Source: Candidatus Rhodoferax mariagerensis
GTDB lineage: Bacteria > Pseudomonadota > Gammaproteobacteria > Burkholderiales > Burkholderiaceae_C
DNA length: 64,000 bases
Direction: 5' to 3'
NCBI GenBank assembly: GCA_016719055.1
Contig: JADKAW010000005.1
Coordinates: forward strand, 71,033 to 135,032
Shown here: positions 26,317-34,694 of the stretch, one piece after another
Layout: every line of letters starts with the position of its first letter
Numbering within the stretch: the stretch's first letter is position 1
Position numbers and translations under genes: made by a program
The notes under the pieces: model-generated
The model's input: the letters and a program-made list of their open reading frames with translations, nothing else
The model's database searches: none
What the model was told of the DNA's origin: nothing

Positions 26317-26912
26317 AGTTTCTCTCAGCCCTGTCATTGTTGGTGTTGGCTCTTCTGGGAGGCTGCGCCAGCACGGTCACACCCCCTGTGCTGTATGTGC
26401 TCAGAGCCGAGCCGCCAGCGGGTCTGGCACCGCCGCCGCTGGCACGCAGCGCTGCGCCACCGTGGCAACTGATGTCGCCAGTGCGGGTGCCCGACTATCT
26501 GGACCGCGAGGCCATGTTGCTTCCCAAAGGCCAAAACGGCTTGCAACCATCCACCCAGCAGCGCTGGGCCGAGTTGTTGTCGTCCAGTGTGCCGCGTGTG
26601 CTGGCGCAAGACCTTACCGCCCTGACAGGTGAGGGCCGTGTGTGGACTGGGCCGGCGCCGCGCGGTCTGGTGGTGCGCGGGCAGTTACGCGTCGAACTGC
26701 TGGCCTTTGATGTGAACGCGGCCGCCTCAGCTGTGACGCTCAAGGCCCGCTGGACCACCACACGCCCTGATGGCGCAACCCAACCGCTGGCCCAAGCGCA
26801 CTCCGCGACCCTCAGCGCCCCGAGCTTGGGCCCCGATGCCGATCACCTGGTCAGTGCGCACCGGCTGGCCTTGTGGCAGCTGGCGCAGGCCATTGCCACC
26901 ACACTGGACTAG
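26313..26912 (+). CDS. PqiC-like ABC transport auxiliary lipoprotein
   Basis: The 199-residue protein begins with a lipoprotein signal (LSLLVLALLGGCAS, lipobox LGGC with Cys at 19). It matches the ABC-type transport auxiliary / PqiC family (VLRAEPPAG, VRVPDYLDREAMLL, RWAELLSSSVPRVLAQDLT). PqiC sits in the outer membrane and meets the MCE tunnel. Overlap with the MCE gene places it in the same operon. The set is a hybrid: MlaE/F/D-like inner-membrane parts with a Pqi-like outer-membrane lipoprotein and no MlaC or MlaA. Confidence 0.85.
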   Translation: MKFLSALSLLVLALLGGCASTVTPPVLYVLRAEPPAGLAPPPLARSAAPPWQLMSPVRVPDYLDREAMLLPKGQNGLQPSTQQRWAELLSSSVPRVLAQDLTALTGEGRVWTGPAPRGLVVRGQLRVELLAFDVNAAASAVTLKARWTTTRPDGATQPLAQAHSATLSAPSLGPDADHLVSAHRLALWQLAQAIATTLD

Positions 26913-27038
26913 CCATCTGAAAAAATGAAGTTCTTTTTGTAAGAAAACGCAAGCCACGGCGACTTATTGGTATCGTGTAGCTGTTTTTCACGGCTTCTTT
27001 GTCCACCCATACACCCAAGGGCTTTGGCCCCAACCGCG

Positions 27039-29231
27039 ATGAACCTTAAAAAATTCTTGCTTCTGGCGGCCATTGTGGGTGCGATTGCAGCCTTTGTGCT
27101 GTTGGACCTGGGCCGTTACCTGAGCCTGGATTACCTGAAACAAAGCCAGGTCGAGTTTGCGGAACTGTACGCGCGCCGCCCGCTGATGGTGGTGGCGGTC
27201 TATTTCGCGGTGTATGTGCTGGTGGCGGCGCTGTCGTTTCCGGGTGCGGCGATTTTGACCTTGGCCGGCGGGGCCATTTTTGGCCTGGGCTGGGGCTTGC
27301 TGATCGTCTCGTTTGCCTCGACCGTGGGGGCCACACTGGCGTTTTTGACAGCGCGTTTCATCTTGCGCGACAGCATTGAGGCCAAGTTTGCCAATCGCCT
27401 GGCTGACATCAACAAAGGTATCGCCAAAGACGGCGCGTTTTACCTGTTCACCCTGCGGCTGGTGCCACTGATTCCCTTTTTTGTCATCAACCTGGTGATG
27501 GGGCTGACGCAGATGCGGGTCTGGGTGTTTTACCTGGTCAGCCAGATCGGCATGTTGGCCGGCACCGCAGTGTTTGTGAACGCTGGCACCCAGTTGTCGC
27601 AAATCACCTCCTTGAAAGGGATTTTGAGCCCGGCGCTGATTGGCTCATTTGTGCTGCTGGGTGTGTTTCCGCTGCTGGCGCGCAAAATCGTGGAGGCGAT
27701 CAAAAAGCGCCAGGTCTATGCGCGCTGGAAAGCGGTGCGCCCCAGCAAATTTGACCGCAACCTGGTGGTGATTGGCGGTGGCGCCGGTGGCCTGGTGTCG
27801 GCTTACATCGCCGCCGCAGTCAAAGCCAAGGTGACCCTGGTCGAAGCGCACAAAATGGGCGGTGATTGCCTGAACTACGGCTGTGTGCCGAGCAAGGCGC
27901 TGATCAAAAGTGCCAAACTGGCACATCAGATACAACACGCCGATCGCTACGGATTAAATAGCGACTCATGCATAGAGGATAAGCGCCAGAGCCTGATTTC
28001 ATTTAAAAAAGTGATGGCACGGGTACACGCGGTGATTGCCGCGATCGAACCACACGACAGTGTTGAGCGCTACACCAGCCTGGGGGTTGAGGTGCTGCAG
28101 GGTTACGCCAAGATCATCAACCCCTGGACGGTCGAGATCGCCCTGAACGGCGGTGGAAAACAAACCTTGACCACCCGCAACATCGTGATTGCCGCCGGTG
28201 CCCGCCCCTTTGTGCCACCGCTGCCAGGCTTGAGCGAGGTCGGGTATGTCACCAGCGACACCCTGTGGGACACCTTTGCCAAGCTGGAGGATGCACCCGC
28301 ACGCCTGGTGGTGCTGGGCGGCGGGCCGATTGGCTGCGAGCTGGCGCAAAGTTTTGCCCGACTGGGTTCACAAGTCACCCAGGTGGAAATGGCCCCCCGC
28401 CTGATGCTGCGCGAAGACATCGAGGTCTCTGGCCTGGTGGCTGACGCGCTGCGGGCTGACGGGGTGCAGGTGTTAACCAGTCACAAGGCTTTGCGGGTTG
28501 AAAAGAAAACCTCATCCGCGACCGGCGGTGTGCTGGTGGTCGAACACGGCGGGGTTGAGTCGCGCATTGAATTTGACCAACTGCTGTGTGCGGTTGGCCG
28601 GGTGGCGCGACTGTCGGGCTACGGCCTGGACGAACTGGGCATCCCGACCCAGCGCACGGTCGAGATCAACGACTACCTGCAAACCCTGTACCCCAATATT
28701 TACGCGGTGGGTGATGTGGCGGGACCGTTTCAGTTCACCCACACCGCTGCGCACCAGGCCTGGTATGCGGCTGTGAACGCCCTGTTTGGTGATTTCAAGA
28801 CTTTCAAGGCCGACTATTCGGTGGTGCCCTGGGCGACCTTTACCGACCCCGAAGTGGCGCGGGTTGGCCTCAACGAGCAGGACGCGGCGGCCCAAGGCGT
28901 GGCCTTTGAGGTGACCCGTTACGGCATTGACGACCTGGATCGCGCCATTGCCGACAGCGAAGCGCATGGTTTTGTCAAGGTGCTGACGGTACCCGGCAAG
29001 GACCGCATTCTGGGCGTGACCATTGTGGGCACCCACGCCGGTGACCTGCTGGCCGAATATGTGCTGGCCATGAAACACGGCCTGGGTCTGAACAAGATCC
29101 TGGGCACCATCCACACCTACCCGACACTGTCTGAGGCCAACAAATACGCCGCCGGCGAGTGGAAACGCGCCCACCAGCCACACGCCGTGCTGGCCTGGGT
29201 GCGCAAGTACCATGACTGGAAACGAGGTTAA
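27039..29231 (+). CDS. Fusion of a VTT (TVP38/DedA-like) membrane domain and an FAD disulfide oxidoreductase
   Basis: Residues 1-225 are a VTT-type membrane domain (SFPGAAILTLAGGAIFGLGW, LRLVPLIPFFVINLVMGLT). From about residue 245 follows a pyridine-nucleotide disulfide oxidoreductase: FAD motif VVIGGGAGGLVSAYIA, redox pair GGDCLNYGCVPSKAL, NAD motif VVLGGGPIGCELAQSFARLG, and the C-terminal dimerisation domain with HTYPTLSE. This pairing is known from mercuric-reductase-like annotations, but no MerR or mercury genes are near. The ATG at 27039 is preferred over an in-frame TTG at 26967. A weak copy of the dispersed repeat (27952-28005) encodes about 18 residues (NSDSCIEDKRQSL) between the redox motif and the next helix. 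Confidence 0.88.
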   Translation: MNLKKFLLLAAIVGAIAAFVLLDLGRYLSLDYLKQSQVEFAELYARRPLMVVAVYFAVYVLVAALSFPGAAILTLAGGAIFGLGWGLLIVSFASTVGATLAFLTARFILRDSIEAKFANRLADINKGIAKDGAFYLFTLRLVPLIPFFVINLVMGLTQMRVWVFYLVSQIGMLAGTAVFVNAGTQLSQITSLKGILSPALIGSFVLLGVFPLLARKIVEAIKKRQVYARWKAVRPSKFDRNLVVIGGGAGGLVSAYIAAAVKAKVTLVEAHKMGGDCLNYGCVPSKALIKSAKLAHQIQHADRYGLNSDSCIEDKRQSLISFKKVMARVHAVIAAIEPHDSVERYTSLGVEVLQGYAKIINPWTVEIALNGGGKQTLTTRNIVIAAGARPFVPPLPGLSEVGYVTSDTLWDTFAKLEDAPARLVVLGGGPIGCELAQSFARLGSQVTQVEMAPRLMLREDIEVSGLVADALRADGVQVLTSHKALRVEKKTSSATGGVLVVEHGGVESRIEFDQLLCAVGRVARLSGYGLDELGIPTQRTVEINDYLQTLYPNIYAVGDVAGPFQFTHTAAHQAWYAAVNALFGDFKTFKADYSVVPWATFTDPEVARVGLNEQDAAAQGVAFEVTRYGIDDLDRAIADSEAHGFVKVLTVPGKDRILGVTIVGTHAGDLLAEYVLAMKHGLGLNKILGTIHTYPTLSEANKYAAGEWKRAHQPHAVLAWVRKYHDWKRG
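27952..28005 (+). repeat. Dispersed repeat, diverged copy 7 (inside the VTT-oxidoreductase gene)
   Basis: The blocks AATAGCGACTCATGC, GATAAGCGCCAGAGCC and ATTTCATTT follow the family order but are diverged. The frame is kept open. Confidence 0.3.
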
Positions 29232-29235
29232 AACC

Positions 29236-30111
29236 ATGAGCCTTCCCATGACCCACTCACCCTCTTCCATGACCCCTCAGCAGCCATCACCCACGCGCCG
29301 CAAAGCTCTTCAATTCATAGCTGCTTGCGCTTGTACTGTAAGGGCTGGAGCCGCTTTTGCTCAAACATCCGGGGTGGTTGACCACAGTTATGCCGCCTTC
29401 GATGCGCTGCTGAAAAAACACGTGCGCTGGTTGCCTGACAACAAACAATCCCGCGTGGACTACGCGGGCCTGGCCAGCCAGCGCCCGACGCTGCAAAAAA
29501 TGTTGGCCGAGTGGTCGGCGCTGTCGCCCGCGCAGTTTGCGGCCTTCAGTCGCGAGCAACGCATGGCGTTTTTGATCAACGCCTACAACGGCTTCACGCT
29601 GGAGCTGATCCTGACGCGCTACCCCGATGTCAAGTCCATCAAAGACATCGGCACGCTGTTTCAGTCGCCCTGGAAAAACAAGTTCTTCAGCCTGCTGGGC
29701 GAGCCACGCCACCTGGACTGGATCGAACACGAGCAGCTGCGCCCCCTTTACAACGACCCCCGGGTCCACGCCGCCGTCAACTGCGCCAGCATCGGCTGCC
29801 CGGCCTTGCGCCCTGAAGCCTTCACCGCCACCAAGCTGGAGGCGCAGCTGGCCGACGGCATGCAGCGCTTTATGGGCGACCGCAGCCGCAACCGCTTCAA
29901 CACCAGCAGCGGCAAGGCCGAGGTCAGCGCCATCTTCAAGTGGTTCCGCGAAGACTTCGAAAAAGGCCACCTCGGCTTTAAAAAGCTGGAAGACGTACTG
30001 GCTTTTTATGCCGATCAACTGGCCGACGATGCACCCAGCCGCGACAAACTGCGCGCTAAATCCGCAGACATCAGTTTTTTGGATTACGACTGGACCCTGA
30101 ACAAAACATGA
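29236..30111 (+). CDS. DUF547-domain exported protein
   Basis: The 292-residue protein carries a twin-arginine-like or Sec signal (TRRKALQFIAACACTVRAGA, then AFAQ) and a DUF547 domain (REQRMAFLINAYNGFTLELI, KDIGTLFQSPWKNKFFSL, VHAAVNCASIGCPALRPEAF). DUF547 proteins have no agreed function. The ATG at 29236 has GAGG 8 bases upstream, better than the one at 29212. Most of the hydrophobic core of the signal peptide is encoded by a copy of the dispersed repeat (29309-29362). The gene begins 5 bp after the fusion gene stops, so they are probably cotranscribed. Confidence 0.85.
   Translation: MSLPMTHSPSSMTPQQPSPTRRKALQFIAACACTVRAGAAFAQTSGVVDHSYAAFDALLKKHVRWLPDNKQSRVDYAGLASQRPTLQKMLAEWSALSPAQFAAFSREQRMAFLINAYNGFTLELILTRYPDVKSIKDIGTLFQSPWKNKFFSLLGEPRHLDWIEHEQLRPLYNDPRVHAAVNCASIGCPALRPEAFTATKLEAQLADGMQRFMGDRSRNRFNTSSGKAEVSAIFKWFREDFEKGHLGFKKLEDVLAFYADQLADDAPSRDKLRAKSADISFLDYDWTLNKT
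29309..29362 (+). repeat. Dispersed ~55-bp repeat, copy 8 (encodes a signal peptide)
   Basis: TTCATAGCTGCTTGCGCTTG and TGTAAGGGCTGGAGCCGCTT match the copy at 51714-51776 almost base for base. The translated product is the h-region of the DUF547 protein's signal sequence. Confidence 0.7.
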
Positions 30112-30127
30112 TCGGTCAGCCCGGTAA

Positions 30128-31516
30128 ATGAGGACTCTGGTTTTATTCAACTACGACTGGGATCAGGTTGGCTTTGCGCGCAATGCCGCGTTTTACCCCT
30201 TTGACGAGGCGGGGTTTGATCTTTTCAGTTTCCCCAGCAATGCCCAGTTGGCCTGGTTTGACATGACGCGTTTTGTCAATCGGCTGGCCAAACAGGCCAA
30301 GCGGCGCGGCTGGACAGCAGTAGTCTCCAACCACGAGCAGTTTGGCGCATTGGCTGCCGCCCTGCTGGCCGAGCGCATGGGATGGGCAGGTACTTCAGTG
30401 GCGGCGGTGCTGGCTTGCCAACACAAGTTGTACGCCCGCCAAGTTTTGGCGCAGGTGTGCCCAAGCGCCAATTGCGAGTTTGCGCCTTTGAACACGGCCT
30501 ATGGGGAGTCGATTCCGCCGGGTTTGTCTTACCCGGCCTTTGTGAAACCGGTCAAGGCGGCGTTTTCGGTGCTGGCGCGCACTGTGAACAACCGTGATGA
30601 ACTGCAAACCCACACCCGTTTTGGCTGGTGGGAGCTGTGGGTGATTCGCCACCTCGTGGAGCCTTTCGAGCGGATTGTCCGTGCCCGCCTGCCCCAGGCC
30701 GGCAGCGCCCACAAGCTGCTGCTGGAGCAACCCATGCCAGGTGCGCAGTACAACCTGGACGGCTTTGTCTTCGATGGCGAGGTGCAGATGATTGGCGTGG
30801 TCGATGCGGTGCATTACCCCGGCACCCAGGCCTTCATGCGGTTTGAGTTTCCGGGTAGTCTGAGCCAGGTGCTGCAGCAACGGGCGCTGGACGTGGCGCG
30901 ACAGTTTTTGAACGCTGTGGGTTTTACCCATGGGTTGTTCAACATGGAGTTTTTTTACGACGCTGCCACCGACCGGCTCGGTGTGATCGAATTCAACCCG
31001 CGCATGGCATCGCAGTTTTCTGACCTGTATTTGCGGGTGCTGGGCATTGATCTGCACCACATGGCGCTGGCGCTGGCGCACAACATCGACCCCGTCAGCT
31101 TGCCCTGGCGCGCGCCAACGGCAGGTTCAGCGGCCAGTTTTGTTTACCGCAGCTTCCAGCCTGAGGCGCACATCCTGCAGCCCACACCCGCCCAGCAATC
31201 CGCGCTGCAGCTGGCGTTTGCCGACGCGTTGTTGTTTTGTTTTCCCAAGGGGGCCAGTGAAATCGCCCGCGATTTCAAGTGGTTGGGCAGTTATCGCTAT
31301 GGGATTGTTCACCTGGCAGCAGCCGATGCCCGACAACTGCGCCTAGACTGTGAAGCGGCCAGCGCCTTGCTGGGTTGGCCGGCACCTTATGCGGACCATC
31401 CGAACGCAGAGCCTGGCAAGGCTGCCCCGTCGAACTTGGCCGACGCGCCCAAGGCCCCTGCCCCTGTGCCCCCCAAGCGCGTTGCGGTAGGCGTGCCTGA
31501 ATTGGCAGAACAATGA
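30128..31516 (+). CDS. ATP-grasp domain protein
   Basis: The 462-residue protein has an ATP-grasp fold like carbamoyl-phosphate synthase or biotin carboxylase relatives. ACQHKLYARQVL marks the entry to the grasp domain, YPAFVKPVKAAFSVLA the ATP lysine strand, and LGVIEFNPRMASQFSDLYL the metal-binding Glu-x-Asn of the active site. Such enzymes ligate a carboxylate to an amine or thiol. The last 50 residues are proline- and alanine-rich and probably disordered. It starts 17 bp after the DUF547 gene. The substrate is not predictable. Confidence 0.82.
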   Translation: MRTLVLFNYDWDQVGFARNAAFYPFDEAGFDLFSFPSNAQLAWFDMTRFVNRLAKQAKRRGWTAVVSNHEQFGALAAALLAERMGWAGTSVAAVLACQHKLYARQVLAQVCPSANCEFAPLNTAYGESIPPGLSYPAFVKPVKAAFSVLARTVNNRDELQTHTRFGWWELWVIRHLVEPFERIVRARLPQAGSAHKLLLEQPMPGAQYNLDGFVFDGEVQMIGVVDAVHYPGTQAFMRFEFPGSLSQVLQQRALDVARQFLNAVGFTHGLFNMEFFYDAATDRLGVIEFNPRMASQFSDLYLRVLGIDLHHMALALAHNIDPVSLPWRAPTAGSAASFVYRSFQPEAHILQPTPAQQSALQLAFADALLFCFPKGASEIARDFKWLGSYRYGIVHLAAADARQLRLDCEAASALLGWPAPYADHPNAEPGKAAPSNLADAPKAPAPVPPKRVAVGVPELAEQ

Positions 31517-31550
31517 TGCCGCTTTTTTTTGATTCAACCGGAGACTCCTC

Positions 31551-32162
31551 ATGACCTATTCATCCCTATCGGTTACCCGCCGCACCGTTGCACCGTTGCT
31601 GGTGTCTTTCACACTGGCGCTCTCAGGCTGCGGTGCCATGCTGGCGCAAAACCCGTCGGGCAGTTACAAGCCCGTCAACGCCGTGGCCGACAACCCGGAG
31701 GCCCGACTGATGCTCAAGGGTGCCGACGTCACGGCTTATTTCACCCAGGGCAAGTATGTGCAAGGTGATGCCCGGTACCGCAGCAATTACGAGGGGGTTG
31801 ATTTCCGTTTTGCCAGCGCCCAGGCCAAAGCTTTGTTTGACAAGGCCCCCACCCAATACCTGCCGCAATATGGCGGCTACTGCGCCAATGGCGTGGTTTA
31901 CGGCATTCCGTGGGGCGGCGATGCCGACACCTGGACCCTGCTCAACGGCAAGCTTTATATCTTCGGCGGCCAAGGCTCCAAAGACGCTTTTTTGCTTGAC
32001 GAAAAACAAAACCTAGCCCTGGCCGACAAATACTGGGCAGAAGAAGTACAGGGCAGCAATAGCTTTTTGCAACGCAGCAAACGCATGATTTTTCGGGTGC
32101 CCCATTACAAAAGCGGCGAAGAGTTGGCCAAAATGGTCGCGGCGGGCAAGTCCAAACCCTGA
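31551..32162 (+). CDS. YHS-domain lipoprotein
   Basis: The 203-residue protein starts with a lipoprotein signal (VSFTLALSGCGAM, lipobox LSGC). It then has a YHS-type domain (LKGADVTAYFTQGKYVQGDA, then GVDFRFASAQAKALFDKAPT and LPQYGGYCANGV). YHS domains are small, often metal-associated modules, and here CANG could be one ligand site. SD GGAGA precedes the start. A transport or metal-sensing role in the envelope is possible but not shown. Confidence 0.83.
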   Translation: MTYSSLSVTRRTVAPLLVSFTLALSGCGAMLAQNPSGSYKPVNAVADNPEARLMLKGADVTAYFTQGKYVQGDARYRSNYEGVDFRFASAQAKALFDKAPTQYLPQYGGYCANGVVYGIPWGGDADTWTLLNGKLYIFGGQGSKDAFLLDEKQNLALADKYWAEEVQGSNSFLQRSKRMIFRVPHYKSGEELAKMVAAGKSKP

Positions 32163-32190
32163 GCCGCTGGCAGGCTCATGAAGCGGATTT

Positions 32191-32252
32191 TGTATATAAA
32201 AATGGCCTCTAGCCCATATAAAATAAGCGTAACCAGCTATCAAAATTGATTC
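32191..32252 (-). repeat. Dispersed ~55-bp repeat, copy 9 (intergenic)
   Basis: On the minus strand it reads TTTTGATAGCTGGTTACGCT, then TATATGGGCTAGAGGCCATT, the best-preserved copy at the flanks. It is the main feature in the 235-bp gap before the SelD fusion gene; no gene is seen there. Confidence 0.65.
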
Positions 32253-32397
32253 AGAAAACTCCATTCAACCAGCAGCGCCACGACAGTGCCGAGATGGCTC
32301 ACCGCCAACCCGCACCCGGATGGGGCGCGAGTGGCGGCACTCAGGCTTCAGTGCCTGAAACGCCCGATGGGTTGATACTTTTTGAGCCAGTTGACTG

Positions 32398-34680
32398 ATG
32401 CAAACCCCATCCACCCCGATTGCCAGGGACATCGTGCTGATTGGTGGCGGCCACAGCCATGTGGGCGTGCTCAAGCGCTGGGGTATGCAGCACGAACCCG
32501 GGGTGCGCCTGACCGTGATCTGTACCGATGTCCACACCCCATATTCGGGTATGTTGCCCGGCTACATCTCTGGCCATTACAGCTATGACGACGTGCATAT
32601 CGACCTGGCCCGTCTGGCGGTATTTGCCGGTGCCCGCTTGTACTGCGACGAGGTCACCGGCATTGACCGCGCGGCGCAAAAAGTGCTGTGTCGCAACCGC
32701 CCGCCAGTGCCCTATGATTTTTTGTCGATCAACATCGGTTCGACCCCGCGCCTGACTGGTGTGGCGGGGGCCGCTGCCCATGCCACCCCGGTCAAGCCAA
32801 TTACCCGCTTCAACGCCCGCTGGCTGGCGCTGCTGGCGCGCGTGCAGCAGCACACCCAAGGCCTGTTACGGGTGGCGGTGGTCGGCGCCGGTGCCGGTGG
32901 TGTGAAGTTGATTTTGTCCATGCAGTACCGCCTGCGCCAGGAGCTGCAAAGTCGCGGACAAAACCCGGATTTGCTGGAATTTCACATCTTGAGCTCGGCT
33001 GATTGCGTGCTGCCCACGCACAACGCCAGGGTGCGGCACAAATTTGCCAGCGTGCTGGCCGAACGCGGTGTGCAGGTGCATTTGAACAGCAACGTTGTCC
33101 AGGTGCAGCCCGGACAACTGCTGTGTGCCAATGGCGCGGCAGTGGCGGCCGATGAAATCATGTGGGTCACGCAAGCCGGTGGTGCGCCTTGGCTGCAGTC
33201 CACCGGGCTGGCGCTCAATGATGGCGGCTTCATCCGGGTCAACGAACAATTGCAAAGCGTGAGTGACGCGCGCATTTTTGCTGCGGGCGACATTGTGGCC
33301 ATGGACCAGCATCCGCTTGAGAAAGCCGGTGTGTTTGCTGTGCGCATGGGGCCACCGCTGGCCGACAACTTGCGCCTGAGTGTGCAGGGCCGGGCGCTTA
33401 AAACCTATCGCCCGCAGTCAAGCTGGCTGGCCCTGATCAGCACGGGCGACAAATATGCAGTGGCTTCGCGCGGGGGCTTGGGTTTTTGGGGGGCCTGGGT
33501 CTGGCGCTGGAAGGACCAGATTGATCGCGGCTTCATGCGCAAATTCGCCGAATTGCCCACCATGCAGGCTCAGCCCCAGGCGACCCCTTTGTCGCAACTG
33601 GCTTTGACGGCCGACGAGTCGTGGCAAGCCACTGCAGCACTGTCCATGCGCTGCGGCGGCTGTGGGGCCAAAGTTGGGACCACTGTGTTGTCAAGCGCGC
33701 TCGCTCAGTTACAGGTAATGCAATGTCCGGACGTTTTAATTGGCCTGCACGACCCCGACGATGCCGCTGTGGTGTGGGTGCCTCCTGGCAAGGCGATGGT
33801 GCATTCGGTGGACTTTTTCCGGGCCTTTGTGGACGACCCCTACCTGTTTGGCAAGGTGGCGGCCAACCATGCGCTGGGCGATATTTTTGCCATGGGTGCC
33901 GAGCCACAGTCGGCCACCGCCATTGCGACTGTGCCACCGGGCCTGGAGGCCAAGGTCGAAGACCTGCTGTTTCAGATGATGAGCGGTGCGGTGGAAGTCC
34001 TCAACGAGGCCGGTTGTGCCCTGGTGGGTGGCCACACGGGCGAGGGGTCTGAGCTGGCGCTGGGCTTTGCCGTCAATGGCTTGCTCGACGAGAGCCTGGT
34101 CGGCGTCACACGCAAAGGCGGTATGCACCCCGGCGATGTGCTGATTTTGACCAAGCCGATCGGCACCGGCACACTGTTTGCCGCCCACGCCCGGCTGGCG
34201 GCCAAAGGGCGGTGGATTGACGCGGCGCTGCAGTCGATGGTGCTGTCGAACCGGCTGGGTGCGCAATGTCTGCGCGAATTTGGTGCCACGGCGTGTACTG
34301 ACCTGACGGGCTTTGGCTTGCTGGGTCATTTGGTCGAGATGATCAAGCCCTCGGGTGTCGATGCCGAGCTGGCGCTGTCGAACCTGCCCTTGCTGGAGGG
34401 TGCGCTGGAGACCGTGGCGGCTGGCATCGTCAGTTCTTTGCAACCGGCCAATGTGCGCCTGCTCCGGGCGCTGCGGAATCAGGAGCAATTTGTTAACCAT
34501 CCGCGCTACCCGCTGATTTTTGATCCGCAAACCGCCGGCGGGCTGCTGGCCAGCGTGCCCTCGGCGCAGGCCGATGCGTGTGTTGCGGCCTTGCAGGCGC
34601 TGGGCTACGCCCACGCTGCCATCATCGGGCGCATCCTGGCGCAAGGCGACGCGCCAGAGCCCATCGTTTTGTTGCCTTGA
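32398..34680 (+). CDS. selD: Bifunctional FAD oxidoreductase / selenide, water dikinase (SelD) fusion
   Basis: Residues 1-370 are a pyridine-nucleotide disulfide oxidoreductase of the NDH-2/SQR type (IVLIGGGHSHVGVLKRWGM, VVGAGAGGVKLILSMQ, ARIFAAGDIVAMD). Residues about 410-760 are SelD, which makes selenophosphate from selenide and ATP. The SelD active-site motif reads GGCGAKVG: the catalytic Cys (422) and Lys (425) are kept, while the second cysteine of the usual GCGCK is Ala424. A glycine-rich nucleotide loop (VGGHTGEGSE) and TDLTGFGLLGHL are intact. This fusion is known in several phyla. No selA, selB, selenouridine synthase or tRNA-Sec gene is nearby. The start has no clear ribosome site. 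Confidence 0.92.
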   Translation: MQTPSTPIARDIVLIGGGHSHVGVLKRWGMQHEPGVRLTVICTDVHTPYSGMLPGYISGHYSYDDVHIDLARLAVFAGARLYCDEVTGIDRAAQKVLCRNRPPVPYDFLSINIGSTPRLTGVAGAAAHATPVKPITRFNARWLALLARVQQHTQGLLRVAVVGAGAGGVKLILSMQYRLRQELQSRGQNPDLLEFHILSSADCVLPTHNARVRHKFASVLAERGVQVHLNSNVVQVQPGQLLCANGAAVAADEIMWVTQAGGAPWLQSTGLALNDGGFIRVNEQLQSVSDARIFAAGDIVAMDQHPLEKAGVFAVRMGPPLADNLRLSVQGRALKTYRPQSSWLALISTGDKYAVASRGGLGFWGAWVWRWKDQIDRGFMRKFAELPTMQAQPQATPLSQLALTADESWQATAALSMRCGGCGAKVGTTVLSSALAQLQVMQCPDVLIGLHDPDDAAVVWVPPGKAMVHSVDFFRAFVDDPYLFGKVAANHALGDIFAMGAEPQSATAIATVPPGLEAKVEDLLFQMMSGAVEVLNEAGCALVGGHTGEGSELALGFAVNGLLDESLVGVTRKGGMHPGDVLILTKPIGTGTLFAAHARLAAKGRWIDAALQSMVLSNRLGAQCLREFGATACTDLTGFGLLGHLVEMIKPSGVDAELALSNLPLLEGALETVAAGIVSSLQPANVRLLRALRNQEQFVNHPRYPLIFDPQTAGGLLASVPSAQADACVAALQALGYAHAAIIGRILAQGDAPEPIVLLP

Positions 34681-34694
34681 CCATGGAGCTGAAC

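Noticed and set aside
33690..33745. Possible further copy of the dispersed repeat inside selD
   Set aside because: Only scattered bases match, and the residues belong to the normal SelD fold.
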